From Crotophaga sulcirostris (Eukaryota > Chordata > Aves > Cuculiformes > Crotophagidae): DNA of 64,000 nt. The translations under genes were made by a program, and so were the position numbers. This document shows positions 13,001 through 26,474 of the stretch, piece after piece. The DNA lies in assembly GCA_013397455.1 (NCBI GenBank), contig VYZB01000077.1, forward strand, positions 26,674 to 90,673, written 5' to 3'. A model generated the notes under the pieces. It was not told the DNA's origin. It made no database searches and saw only the letters and a list, made by a program, of their open reading frames with translations. Each line of letters starts with the position of its first letter. The first letter of the stretch is position 1.

Positions 13001-16000
13001 GCTTATGTTAGTTATTTGTTATTTATAATGTTAACATTTAGGCATGGAGAAATACAATTCAGTGAAATCATTATAGATAACATTCACTCATTCAGGCTGT
13101 CATGGGAAAACAGCACATATTGATTTTTTTATAACGGCTAAAGGAATCACCCACAAAATAAAGATGGCATTTCTTATAATATTATTCCGTATAATTAGCA
13201 CAGGATTTGATTGCTTCAGCTGACAGCTGCAGGTGACATCAGAGACTTTCAGAAATGAGGTAAAGATGTGATTCTTCAGCATAGACTTTTATTAGTCTAA
13301 AACTAGCATAAAAGGATGCCAAATCTTTACTGCAAACAGAAGTTGCACCTGCTGCCTGAATACCTGACTACAAGATTTTACAGTTTGAAAAGAGCTCTTG
13401 GAAAATCCTCTCTGATGAAAGATTAAGACAAGGTGGTGCCTTGACACTAGAGTAAAAGAAAATGGGCAGAGTCAACTGGCCATACCAATTCAATTTTACC
13501 AGTGGAAACCTGAACTAACTTGACAGAGTTGTGTAAGGTTATGCTTGCCTGACCCAGAGCCACTGGCTGCCTACCTGGGCTTTAGGGGGCACATCATAAG
13601 AAGGAAAGTATTCTATTATTTTTATCAGTCAATGCCACCATAAACCACGGGCTTCAACTGATACCAAATATTAGCTTAAAATTGCACATTAGTAATAGAA
13701 ACAAATAATAAATAGCAAGAATTATCTCTCCTTTGCCAATATTAATGATGGATTTGGGTTTTATCTACGATAGGGGTTCACTAAAAAATTCATTTTTAAC
13801 TTTCTCCAATCCAAATGCTTCTTAAAGATTGGTTCTCAAAATGGTTCTTAAAGCTTCTGTCTCTTGAGGATGTCTCAAGATCTTTTTATCTGCTACGTCT
13901 AAGGTCTTTACATCTCCTGCAAAAGGAATTTGCAGTTCTGTGATAAGTAGTCCTAAATTACATTATTTTATACCTTAATTAAATGTAATCAGTAGGTCTC
14001 ACTTGATACAAAACCTGTAGCTCTGTCTTTTGATTGTGTACCTGCATAGTGCTGGAGGCCCTCAGAGGGACAGAGACGCTTGTTTGAAGTTGCTTTCAGT
14101 ATTCTAACTGGTTGGGAATAGATGTTGAAAGATTTTTTTCATTGCTTTTTCCCATGCAAGTGTGAAAAGTGTAAAGGATATTCAAATAAAGCCAGCAAGT
14201 GGGAGATTCAGAACAAACAAAAAGACAAAGGTTTTACACATAAGGTGAAAGTTATGTATCTCCTTGACACAGGATCGTGACTGTTAAAAGTGTATATAGG
14301 TTTAAAAAGACACTGACAAGTACATGGGAAAGAAATACAAGGGCGGGGATTAAACACACCATTTCTACCTCAAGGAGTCCCTGTGGCCCAAACCATTGTC
14401 AGCTGGGACTTTTCTAAGAGCAATTGTCATTGTGTGACTTGTCTAACCTTATCTTCTTTACTAGGCATTTACTTTAGGCCATTGTTCAAGACAAGAGAGT
14501 GACCTAATACACAATCTCTTCCGTGATGCTCATTGGCTTTTTTTTTTTTTTTTGTATGCAAAGTATAAAATGGGCTTTAAAACAAGTTCTGGTTCCTTCT
14601 CCCCCCAAGACTTATCAGTTCTGTAGATCAAATGTGATACTTCTAAGCTCAAACTCTTTTGTTTCTGGGCTGGTTTTCCTTAGAAGGAGCTAAGTGGGAG
14701 GTCAAGCCCCAGTCCTGCCTTGGTTGTGTAACCATCTTTAAATGTTGACCAGGATATGGCTTATCTCAGACTATTCTTCTCTTCTTGTTTGCTTTTCTTA
14801 CAGCCCTATGTTTAACTAAACAAACAGCCCAACAGTCATCCCAACGGTCATGTCAACATAAAGTATTCATTAACTATTTTAGCAGCTCCTCACCCATCAC
14901 TGTGGATACTAGAGCTTGACCTGGACACGGAAGCCAATGTCTTTAAGGACAAGCATCTGTTTGGTTTAATGTTCATTCAACTGACTTAGCTTGAAGTGAT
15001 GATAAGCACAGCTGGGGTTATTCAAATGTAGAAGAATATAAACTAAACCACACTTTAAATACATAGATTCAGGTACTAGTTTTTAACAAGAAGTGCAATT
15101 AATGAGTGAAACAGGTTAACAAAGGAAATAAGGAACTGTCTGTTTCCTAGAAACTTTATGCTAAGGTAGATGGGTATGTTTTACTCAAACACATTATTCA
15201 GTGAGAACAAGTATAAGTTGGAGGAAAGGGATGAAGGAAGTAAGAAAATCAAAGCTTTGTGTTATACCACAGGTGATATTAGAATGATCCTGTCTGGCCT
15301 ATGTAAGTTGCCCTGATTTCAAAGCCATGTTCTAGCGGAGCATTCATCTAGTGATTGCACACTAAACGTGATGACTTGGATCACTCATAAAGTCTCCCAT
15401 CAGATTGCATAAATCAGTAAAACCAAATGGGAAATAATAGAGAAGATATGACTGTCTTCCCCTAGATTTCTATTTTTGATTCTGCTTGCCTCCTTCACAG
15501 TTCTTTTTATCTTCTGTTAAATAACTGACCTGATAATAGATTCATAATTTTCCAAAGTACTGTTGGGTCTACCTTTTATAAATGACTCTAAAGATTTCTC
15601 TTTTTCAGCTGTCATAATGATGTTTTAAAATATTTTCCAGTGATTTGACATTTACTTGCCCTGCAGTTCCTGATTCAAACACTTCAATGTTTATGCATTT
15701 TCAAGCAGCAGCTGTAACCATACTTGATCTCAGAAATAATACATTTTATTATAGATGCATTTTTTACAGCAAAATCCCTCTTCACTACCTGTCAAGTTTA
15801 ATAAAATAACTGCAGTGCTGGAAATAATTCCTAATGTAATGATGGGCGCTTTCCAACTGTGTAAATTTTCCTTGCATTGTGGAGTTGTCTGTAATTGCTG
15901 TTGTCAAATGCAGTTTAGAAACACTTAAGATGAAAAGACACATTTTCACATTTTTACTAAAAGTGATTTTGCAGCTGCAACACTCTTCAACACTTGCTCT

Positions 16001-16777
16001 TAAATTTTTGCATTAGGAGGTAGATCATCCTTCCTCAGCAAAGAGAGTGCTTCAGGTGGAGCAGAACTAGAACTATCACTGAACTGGATTGGGAGAGCTC
16101 AGGGACATAAATACATACCCCAGGGGCTGGTTTCATCAAGGCACCCAAGTCTGAAGGGAAGAGGTAAGTCATGTGCCAACAAGAAAAAAACTGGAAAATT
16201 ATGAGTTAAAAATCACAGGGAGTAAAACCCGTTTTATCTCTACATGCTACAAGGAAGTACTTCATCTTTTCTTACCCTCTTTGCTTACCTTTTCCTTCCC
16301 CCAAGTGTTTCAAATCCAGCTTACATCCATAAGGTGTGTGGAAGATAATACAGCTTCATGATTCTTTGGCTGGGGGATGAATTAATCTCAAAGAATTGCT
16401 TAGATACCAGTTTGCAGAATTAATAGTTCAGCTGCAGGAAAACAGGAGCCCCGTGTTTTACCATTTAGAATAGGACAAAGCTTATTACTGAACAGCAAAT
16501 TAAATATTTTTCTACTCCTACTGTAAACTGCTGAGGTCAAGTTAAAGACTAGAGTCCTTGCCACTGTCATGGCAGAACCTTTCATAAACTCCGAATTCAT
16601 CTTCTTTGACTACTTTTGATTGCATTTTCTTAAATGGATTTTTTTAATGCAAAAATTAAACAAGCAAACAACTACCTCCTTACCTCTCTTTCCTTTCTCA
16701 TAGTAGCGCATGTAAACTGCAAATATTCTCAGGTAACTTTCATCTTTAAGTTACAATTTTTATACCCCACCTTATCA
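7091..16777. other. Intergenic, nothing recognised
   Basis: Nearly 10 kb of AT-rich, CpG-poor DNA with stops in all frames at normal density. No CR1 tail, LTR, inverted-repeat element or conserved exon is recognisable. Confidence 0.6.
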
Positions 16778-17344
16778 TGGTTTAACCTCAGCTGGCAACA
16801 GAGCACCATTCAGCCACTCACTCATTTCTCCCCACGTTCGGTGGGATGGGGAGGAGCAGGAAAAAAAATGAAACTCATTGGTTGAGGTAAAAACAGTTTA
16901 ACAGAACAGCAAAAGGGAGAGAGAGGAGGAGTAACAGTAATAGTAATAATAGTAATAATAATAACAATAGGATATACATAACAAGTGATGCACAATACAA
17001 ATGCTCATTGCCCAATGACCAATGCCCATCCCATCCCCAAGCATCAATTGCCCCCCTGGCTAACTCCCCAGTTTATATACTGAGCATGACATTGTGTGGT
17101 ATGGAATATCCCTTTGGCCAGCTTGGGTTGCTCTCCTGGCTGTGTCACCTCCCAGCTCCCTGTATATCTCCCCTCTGGCAGAACATAGGAAGCCGAAAGG
17201 TCCTTGACTTAGGGTAAACACTACTTAGCAATAACTAACCATCAGTGTGTTACCAACATTATTCTTACACTAAATTGAAAACACAGCACTATACCACCAA
17301 TTACTAAGAAGAAAATTAACTCTATCCCTGCCAAAATCAGGACA
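16778..17344 (-). mobile_element. Solo LTR, avian ERVL type
   Basis: The reverse complement begins TGTCCTGATTTTGGCAGGGA and ends GAGGTTAAACCA, with TG…CA ends. Its internal landmarks fit a very common neoavian ERVL LTR family: GTTGGTAACACACTGATG, GCTAAGTAGTGTTTACCC, AAGCTGGCCAAAGGGATATT and a TATATAAA box (minus strand, 17079-17072). It contains an imperfect AAT/AGT trinucleotide run (about 16930-16970). There is no second LTR or internal ERV sequence. I see no exact target-site duplication (flanks TATCA and CATCT). Confidence 0.85.
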
Positions 17345-17746
17345 CATCTTAAAATTTATAATCCCTTCAAGAAGAAGATCACAATACTGTTTTATATCTT
17401 CCAAAATTTCAGAAGTAAAATCTTTGCTGAATATAGTACCTCAATAGACAAAAGGTGCTATAGCTATCCTTCATTCTCCACCTTTACAAGAGATCATATT
17501 TACCACATAGCAATGATAAGAGGTCTCTGAACCTAGAGAACTGAGACACAATCCACTTGGAGTGTTTCAGAGTTTTCCTACTGTTTAGTTGTCAGACCGC
17601 AAAATCAATATGATCCAGAATTTTCCTGATCAATGATAAAGAAGTTTTAATGTGCTACTCATCACTTTCAACAGCATTTCGATTTTCAAAACATTAGAGA
17701 TCTTCCAGGAGTAACTATAAGTAACAGTTGTATTTGGGTTAAATGG

Positions 17747-18446
17747 TGTAAGAGTTTAGCCCTGTCCCATCTTGAGTAGCAGCTAGAAGAGAGCAGTTGT
17801 CATTCCACTCCCAACCCACTCCCCCAGAAAGAGAAAAAGGGAAATGAGAAAAAGAAACTTTTGGTTTGGAAACTAAAACTAAAGCAGCTTTAATTAAACA
17901 AATAATAATAAAGAAAATACTATTAATAAAATATATACAAATACAGATGCTACAGAGCTTGCACGGAGAAAAGGTTCTGGGCTGGACTCAGTAGCCAGAG
18001 GGAGCTGAACTCAGGAACTGGATTCAAGAAGGCAAGGATGCAAGATCAGGGGCAAAAAAACAGACAAGGTCTTCACTGGATGCCGGCCATCAGAGAATAG
18101 AGCTTCACCCTCATAATCCCTCAGTTTTATACCAAGTATGACATATATGGAATTGAATAGGCTGTTGGTCAGTTTTGGGTCACCTGTCCTCTCCTCTCCT
18201 CCCTGCAGGTGTGACCCTTTTTTGCCCCTTTCTCTTATGGCATTCTACCAACGCAGGGATGGCCTCGGTTTCTATCGGAATAAGTATAAGCAGTGGCCTT
18301 TCTGCATACCAATGTCCTGTGTTATCACTTCTAGAGAGAAGCACTGTCTGAAAAAAATGCAGCCAACTTTCAGAAAATGAAGTTCCTTAGACAAGGCTTT
18401 GCTGAAAAGTTAGAAAACTGATTCTACTTTAGCTCAAACTAGAACA
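17747..18446 (-). mobile_element. Solo LTR with perfect target duplication
   Basis: A 700-bp LTR reads on the minus strand from TGTTCTAGTTTGAGCTAAAG at 18446 to GGGCTAAACTCTTACA at 17747. The 5-bp direct repeat AATGG flanks it exactly (17742-17746 and 18447-18451), matching an ERVL-like 5-bp duplication. A TATAAAA promoter box (minus strand, 18131-18125) and an ATTAAA polyadenylation signal (17894-17889) are in the expected order. No internal retroviral coding sequence remains, so it is a recombination product. It lies only about 400 bp from the other LTR but belongs to a different family. Confidence 0.88.
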
Positions 18447-18451
18447 AATGG

Positions 18452-19906
18452 TAGGGTAGTTCCATGCCTTTGGAGAAGTCATTTCCCTGTAACTACTCTC
18501 TAAGTCAACAGTGCAATAGCAGAAAAATGTTGGCACGTTAGTTATCACTCTTGCAATATAGTCTGCACCACCAATATGCTTTCAAATTTATTTTGAAAGG
18601 CTCAAAGCCAAACAGCTCTCTCAAGCAAAGGAAGATTTGGGTGTTGTGATAAAAGTTTTCACAGCTAGGTAAAAATCAAAAGCAACCTACCTCTGCATGA
18701 AATGCAGGGAAAACCACACCATATGCAGTAATAAATAGTGTGTAATGGAAATAAAGGCATAAATTGGGGTCTAATAGTGGGTTGTAAGATTTAATTATGT
18801 ATAACTTTTGAAGACAAGGATTACAGGTATGCTTACAGTTCAAGAAACCAAAAAGGAAATAAAATTAAAACACTTATCAAAGAACAGTATCCAAAGGAAT
18901 CCTAACCCAAAGGCTATTTTCTTACTTTCCACAGTTAAATATATCATATATTTCTCTAAAACAATGAAAACACAAATATTCCACAGTCTCCATAGCTGAA
19001 AATACTTAATTAGAGTAGGCTTTGAAGTGCAATCTAATTCAATGCAGATATTCCAAAACAATCATATATTTAAAATATGTCTATATCTACTCTGTAATGA
19101 TGTGCAGCTGATAAATGTGATTTATTTCTGTATTTTATTAAATCTTAAACATTTTATTAATAACTTATATATGCATTGTGTTTCTTTTCTTATATATTAT
19201 ACATGTCTGTTATTATTTGTTTATTTTAAAACTTTTATATATTATTAAAGTAATTATTATCAGTATACTTAAATTCATCTTATTTATGATACAAAAGTAA
19301 TGGTAAAATTACAAAGGATAAAACATACAATAGAATAAATTTCCAGAACACATTTGGAAGGAAATAATGTGAAAACTCCTATCAACCACAGCGTACAGTG
19401 TGGGTGGACAGAGGAATCCAGATCTGACAGAGGGGAAGATGCTCAACTAGGCCAAGCTAACAGAGCTACACTGAAGGAACAGACCTACCACAGACTGTAT
19501 TGCCTCACAGGTTGTGCAATGTGAGCATCAAATTAAACTGGGACAACTTAGTGTCAGGCAAATTAAATTACCCCATTCATGAAAGATGAGCAACAGAAGA
19601 GTAAAGGTGAAGAAATAAATGGAGGCTGGAGAGAAGTAGGAAGAAAGAAACTCACCTAGGGAGAATGAAAAAGGGTTGAGTAGCAAATAACTCAAAAAGA
19701 AAAGGAAAGAAGTGTCATGGAAGCATGAGGACAGGCATACAGAAGGACAACACAGAGAGTCACACTCTACGAGTTGGAGAATGCCACAGAGCATCCACTG
19801 AGCACAGCTGAATCTGGAGACTGTCCAGCATCTAGCAGGAATACCTACTACTTTCAAGAATAGTACAGGTGTCAAAGAAATGAAGATGATCAGAGATAAA
19901 CCTGGA
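18452..19906. other. Intergenic, strongly AT-rich
   Basis: The centre (about 18980-19350) is very AT-rich and yields spurious open frames of low complexity. The 149-codon minus-strand frame at 19528-19977 is dominated by S, F and L, partly overlaps the CR1 copy, and reflects purine-rich plus-strand sequence. No gene is supported. Confidence 0.6.
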
Positions 19907-20405
19907 GAGAATGAGTCAAAGGGCCCCTCAGCACAAGAAGGACATTGACGTGCTGGAGCATGTCCAGAGAAGGGCAATGAAGCTGGTGAAGGGTCTGGAG
20001 CACAAGTCTTATGAGGAGTGGCTGAGGGAACTGGGGTTATTTAATCTGAAGAAAAGGAGGCTGAGGGGAGATCTTATTGCGCTCTACAACTACTGGAAAG
20101 GAGGTGGCAGAGGGGTGGGTGTTGATCTCTTCTACCAAGTAACAAGCAATGGAAATGTCCTCAAGTTGTACCAGGGGAGGTTTAGACTAGAATTAGGAAA
20201 TATTACTTCACCAAAAGGGTTGTAAAGCATTGGAACAGGCTACTCAGGGAAGTGACTGAGTCTCCTTCCCTGGACGTGTTCAAAAGGCGCCTAGATGTGG
20301 TACTGCAGGGCATGGCTTAGTAGGCATGGTGGTGTTGGGCTGATGGTTGAACTTGATGCTTTTAGAGGTCTTTTCAACCTAATGATTCTTTAATTCTATG
20401 ATTGT
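19907..20405 (+). mobile_element. CR1 LINE 3' end
   Basis: Plus-strand reading gives the C-terminal part of CR1 ORF2: [56 protein letters not shown] and then, after a frameshift near 20213, [18 protein letters not shown]. The 3' untranslated tail follows, ending TTCTATGATTG at about 20405. It is 5'-truncated at about 19907 and not functional. Confidence 0.93.
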
Positions 20406-20545
20406 ATAAAGAGATTAAATAATCAAGAAGCAAATCCAGTATAGGGGGAAAGAAGGAAGGAAAGGACAACAGGTTGAAGAGAAAAAATTAAACCTAGAAA
20501 AATGACAACCAGAAAACAGGAGGGTGAAGGAGGAGTAAGAAATAG

Positions 20546-20610
20546 GTAGATAGATAGATAGATACATACATACATACATACATAGACAGACAGATAGACA
20601 GACAGACACA
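20546..20610. repeat. Compound tetranucleotide repeat (GATA/CATA/CAGA)
   Basis: Successive runs of TAGA, TACA and CAGA units form a compound microsatellite in a purine-rich stretch just beyond the CR1 3' end. Confidence 0.92.
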
Positions 20611-20999
20611 CAGAACCAAAAATTTGTGAAGACAACTGAAAAATAAATTGGGAATGTAGGGAGAGAAGCTACACAAAATAGGAGAGAAAACCAGTGTAAG
20701 CGAATTGCTGGTGAGGAAAAAAAAGGAAATGTATAAATATGGGTGGAGGCCTGGAGGAAAGCCCAGTTGTCAGAGCTGTAAAAGAAGAGGGAGAATGGAA
20801 ATTTAGAGAAGTTTTAGCACAATAATGAAGTAAAATTAGAGACAGAAGCATAAGACAGTTCAGTGAAAACACTAATTTACTTCAGAGATGGAGCTGTGCT
20901 ATGTAGATTTGTCCTTTTTTAGGGAAAAGCATTTTTCCTCTGTGCAGCCAAAAGGGGAACAGCTTGGCACAGCAAAAGAAGTGGAGCATCACTGTCTAA

Positions 21000-21950
21000 T
21001 TTGTTATTCATCCACACACTTAACAGTGATAACAGTTTTCTGACCACCAGCTCCTTGCCAGCCATCTCTCAAGTCTGACCTATATTTTTTAACCCACTGC
21101 AACGAATCCTGACCAAAACTCATATGGCAGCATTTCTGATCCGTTGGCCTAAACAGTGCTCTCCATCGAAGTGAGCACCTCAACATTTTGTGCCATGGCT
21201 AGTTCCCCTGTTAGCACACATGACGCTGGGCCAGTGGAGACTCGCATGAGGTGATACTCAACTGGTGTATCACTGGAGCTACAGCGCCACCAGCTACAGG
21301 GATCAAGCACACCAGACAACAAGCACACCATTCGCAGAGCTGTGGAAGCACAAAGCCCCCCACTAGAGAGAAACACAGTGATGGTTGCCTCCTGTAGAGC
21401 TCTGTTCTGCTGACAGCAGCCCCTCAGGGTGACCTTGCCCTGGCTTGGGTGGCCCGCAGCCATAGTGTCTCAGTGGTGAATGCATGTGCCCCTCAGCAGC
21501 ACCCAACCCTCTTTCCTGAATATATCTGCTGAGGGGCCCATGGGCTCCTCCAACTGTCCAAAGTTCTGGCACACACTGGGGTGCTCATGCTGGTGCCAAA
21601 GATGTTTGGAACCAGCTGTGGCCAGCACAGGGCCATCCACAGACTCCTCCTGCACCCCCCGTGGCCTCCTCCTGCCCACAGCCTGCCCCACTCATGGCCA
21701 GCACAGCCCCTGTCAAATGGTCAAACTGGAAAGCAAAAGAAAAATCACACTTTTCTCAAGGGAGGGACCAAGTAAAGGGACACAAGGAGGGGTGGACTCA
21801 CGAGCCAGCACTTCCTCTTCTCCCATGGTCACCTGGCTTCTGCTGTGTTTTTGGTGGGACTCTCCATAGCCCGTGCTCGAAGTCCGCTGAGCAGCCCAGG
21901 CTTATCCAGTGATCCCAGTTCACACCCCACGACCTTAGGAGGGGTTGCTA
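21000..21950. other. Unassigned GC-rich block
   Basis: About 950 bp are clearly richer in GC and CpG than the AT-rich surroundings (for example CCCGTGCTCG, then AAGTCCGCTG, near 21875). Overlapping open frames of 60-129 codons on both strands share no motif I recognise. It might be an old LTR or other mobile element; the minus-strand sequence near 21930 (GGGGTGTGAACTGGGATCAC) resembles the start style of avian LTRs. I cannot assign it. Confidence 0.4.
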
Positions 21951-24900
21951 TGAGGAACTGTTAATGTTTTTTGATAATCTGGAAACCTGGTAATTAATTA
22001 CACATTATTAGTATTTATTCTTAAACTAGTATGGAAAATATTTTGTCATGGCTGATGTACAATACTCTGAAGCTGCCAGAGTCACATATGATGTCAACCT
22101 CTTGGCAAGCGGGAAGATTTTGAAAGTAGACTCTAAAATGACAATTTTTATTCTAATAATTCATCACTGTTTTCTTCATGGTCAAGAAGAATCATTTTTT
22201 GAATGATCACATTGTTGGGATAATTAAAACAATATAAAACAAATAGGGTGAATAAATGTGTTTTTCTAACAGAAACCAGGACTGAAGAAGGAGTATTCTT
22301 TTGTGACCAGATTTCTGCATACAGCAGGGATGTTTATAGCAGTACAGATGGCTTGTGATTCAACCTTAATTTAAGTTTCTGGCTAGATTGTACTTTGTAT
22401 CAACAGGAATTATAATTTTAATACCAGTCCTGTATTTAATTCCAAAACTGTTGGAGTTGTGTGTTTGTTTACGTATCTTGCTCCAAGACAAAATCTCAAT
22501 GACAGTAAATAAACAGTGTCATGAAATCACTATTTATTTATCAGTACTAACAGAATTCATTTGGACTGAACTGATTTTCCAAAAGGGTTTTTAGGGGTTT
22601 TGTGGTTTGGTTTTATTTTGTTTTCTGTTGGTGTTTTTTTTTGCAAGCATTTTAACTTTATTACTGTGTTGCTGAAAATGCTGGCTTTGCACTGAATAAT
22701 GCTCTCACTTGTTGTGTCCTTCTGTGTAATAGACTTTTAGTTAGCAAACACACTTTTAAAGTAAGGGTTCCAAGTATTTGCTTATAGTCTTACCTTTTGG
22801 GGAAATATTTATGGGGTAGGGCACCCTGTGGAAATTTTCTTTTCTCCTCTGTAAAATACACCAGTTTAATAGTTTTACTCTACTATTTTGTTCTGCTAGT
22901 TTTATAGGCTAATTATGGCACATAGATACATTATGGGGATACACACCATTAAGAAAGAACACCTGCTTAAGCTGTAGTGACATTTCTGAAATGAAGTTTA
23001 ATGGCAGATATAAAATGTAAGCTAAAAAAACTGGAACGGCAGCAAAAAAGTATTTGATAAAATGGTACCTTGTTAGTGATAAACCTGCTGTTAATTATGC
23101 TCACTTTGCATTTTGTCTTACATGAGGAAGGGAAACAGACTTGTTGAAATTCTAGTAGTAATGATAAACAGGGGAACAGTGCTCTGAAACCGAGGGTCTC
23201 TTTATAGATCTCCAAACCAGAAGATCAAAAAGACTAGTTTTTTTTGAATCAGCTGTGGCAGTAAACTGAGAGGGGGGTTCTCATATACTCTCAAAGAAGG
23301 ACAAATTTAGGCAAGTTATTAGGTTGCATTTCTTTTATTCCAGAAAGTGAAGTAAGCAACTAATGGGATGTTCTTCTACACTTGGTTATAACCAACCATT
23401 AAATGGTGAGCATGAATTAGCGATTTCATTAAGACTAAACAATAACTATGAAGGTTCATGTATCTTAGAAAAAGAGGAAAGGAAAACACAAAGATAGGAA
23501 TTTGAGCAAGCATGTTTCATCACCTCTGTAGCGTATTTTATATTTTCCCTGGAAATTAATGTAGGAAAAAAGAGAAGTTCAAAAGAGCTGACAATTTCTT
23601 AAACAGCCTATGCTAAGGATATCAACCATTGCAATGAGGAGGAAGAAAGAAGATGTATCAAGATCTCTCTAGGCAGATTAAAAGATCTCCAGTATCCTCA
23701 AATTACAAGGAAGCATTTGAATAAGGCCAAATAACTACCAGTATTAATTAATAGCTTAAGCATAGAGGCCCAATTCACAAAATAAAGTGTCTCTTGCTCC
23801 TGTTAGTTATGGCAAAGGTTATCAGAGGATAGTGTTAGCTGAAACATGAAGCAAAGACTACTTATTCATCATTCTCTGCTGTTCCACTTCTGTTATAGGT
23901 CTGGAGAAGAGTTTTTCACAAATCAAATCCCCTCAACCTCTTTATATACATCATATCAGCCAGACTCCACAGACTAAAGGAGAAATAATTAGTACATATA
24001 AAAATTCCATTTTAAATATGGCCATCAAGGTTCATATTCAAACAGAGGTACTACCATTTACACAGCGATCTACTGTTTTCTTAAAGGTACTTGTGCAGAC
24101 AGTGTTGAGTCATTACTACTTGAGAAAATTATGTAAATGTGTTCCCCAAACACTGTTGACCATAAACCATGTACTTGTACTGAGCTCCTTTCGATGAAGC
24201 ACAGTGGCTACACTTCAGCAACAAAAATTCAAGTGCAGGCATGTAAACCCCATAAACATTTGGCATATCTGGGCAAGAAAGGAAAATTCCACAATTCGCA
24301 TTTATCTGAAATCTAGCTGTCTCCCATGTAGTACAGAAGAATAAGACATTAGGTAAAATAATACATAAAGGTACTTACGGTCCTTTTCTCCAGCTTGAGG
24401 GATGAGGCAATTCATATTCCCAAACAGCTAACTAGCCCCTTTTTTTAATCTGTCTTGTGTTTAGTATTTCTCTGCCAGCAGAGAAATGAAGTTTTAATGT
24501 ACAAACTACAGAAATAAGTACTTGCATTTCTGTTGAGCTTTCCACTTGGTTATATTCTGGAACAGTGGCAGTCAGATTGAAAAACTATTACCAAGTATTT
24601 TAAAATACTTCTGTAGAGTCTCATTGAACCTAATCAGGCCACTTCCATGAGTAAACTTAATGAACAAGAGATTTACGATCAGTACCCAGTGATTTATCTG
24701 TCAAAGATTCAATCTCATTTTTATATTCTCTGAATATGAGTCTCAAAAGATAAAACACAGAAAATGTTAGTGCAACTATAAAAGAAAGAAAAGTTTCCAC
24801 AACCTTTATATAAAGTCAAACTTTTGCTTTTGGATAAATTGCCAATCCATCAGACTGATCACTGTCGTACCATCCTCTCTCAGATATGCCCATTATATTA

Positions 24901-26448
24901 AATCGATTTAAGGAATCTTATATGTGAAAAGGACCTATTTCTCAACCTTACCTGTGCACATTTCTCCCACATGAAGCACATTATATGTGATAATATAGAC
25001 ATCAACTGTGGGCCTGATTTCAGAGGTCCTAATTGTCCACAGTCTTCCTGAGTTAGGTGGGAGCTGTACGTTCTCAGTAGCTTTGAGAATTAGACTGATA
25101 CATTCTCACAGGCAGACACAAAAGATGATTGCGTTACAGATGAAGTATTCACAGTATTAAATGGATCTCTGTTGTTTAAGGTCTGGAGAACTGGCATTCT
25201 CCTTTGCAGATTACTGCAAGAAAGTTTCAGTCACATGTATAAGTGATGGAATTGGAGCACAGAGTGTTGAAAAAAGGTAAAGTTAGAAATATTCATGTGT
25301 TTTCCTCATGGAAAGCTATGAAATACCAAAAGTATCTGTTATATCAATTATAGCAAATGCCAAGCAGCTATTATTACCAAGAACTTTGCTTCAGAGCATA
25401 TAAAGTTTGATAAATTCCTTGCTTTCTTAAGCTCAGCAAGCAATTCTTTGAAATTAAACCATTTTGGCACACAGAGCCAGTATGTGCAATATTCAGTGTA
25501 CTCACACAAAGCACTGTAAATACAATTTGTAGCGGCACTGACAGAATAGGCAACATTAAAATAGATAATTATTTCATGAAAAAAATACAAGTCTGCCTAA
25601 GGTTTTGTCCCTTATTCTGTTTTTAAAGGGACATCAACCCCACCCAGTTTCACTATTCCCATAGCCAAAGCTGGGACTCCACCAGTTCTGGTAAAATTGT
25701 TAAAATAAGAAAGTATTCTGGGTATGTTTTTCCCATTTATGACACTAGTTTTATTATAAAGCTATTGTAATATTATTTTTATGTTGGTGAATAAATCTCA
25801 TTTACTTCTCTTAAGCACCTTCAAACTGCCAAATACCCAACACTATAGAAATGAAACGTATAACTGTGACACAAGTAATGTTAGACAATGTCAGTCTCCT
25901 GCTGCAAAGTCCAATTCTGTGGTTGAATGTCAACAAGATGCAACATTACATAAAGCACCCACAGCCAGCAGGAGCCTGAGGAACTGCAGGTTATAGGGCA
26001 AACAGCCCAGATTAGAACGAGTCCTGTACAAATAAACATGAGATGAAGGACTGCAGTGTGGCAGAACAAAACTACTTTTGAGGCAAGGTCCTGTGGTGAG
26101 ATTAATTATAATACATGCAAAAACATAAAATGTGTTAAAAGCTAATAAATCATTAATGGAAGTAAGCAGAAAAAATACTTACTGTCATCTTGAATTAGTG
26201 TTTTAAACTGCGGCTGAAATACAAAGAATCTCATAAAACAGAATCATTATTGAATGAGCAAATGAACCATGTAATTATGCTTCTTTCCATGCACGTTGAA
26301 CCCCTCAACAAAGAGGTGTTCAGATAAGCTCTCACACAGTCTCTACCTGTTCATCAACAGGCTACATCCTGTGATTGCAACTCCCTAACAACAGTATTGT
26401 ATGTATTGCAGCATAGCACTCTTCTCAGGTGTGGATTTATTCTTTAAG

Positions 26449-26474
26449 AAAAAACAAACAAACAAACAAAAAAC
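26449..26474. repeat. AAAC simple repeat
   Basis: A short run of AAAC units (AAACAAACAAACAAAC) lies in otherwise featureless AT-rich DNA. Confidence 0.7.

Noticed and set aside
19528..19977. A 149-codon minus-strand frame rich in S, F and L
   Set aside because: It is an artefact of purine-rich plus-strand DNA and overlaps the start of a plus-strand CR1 copy.
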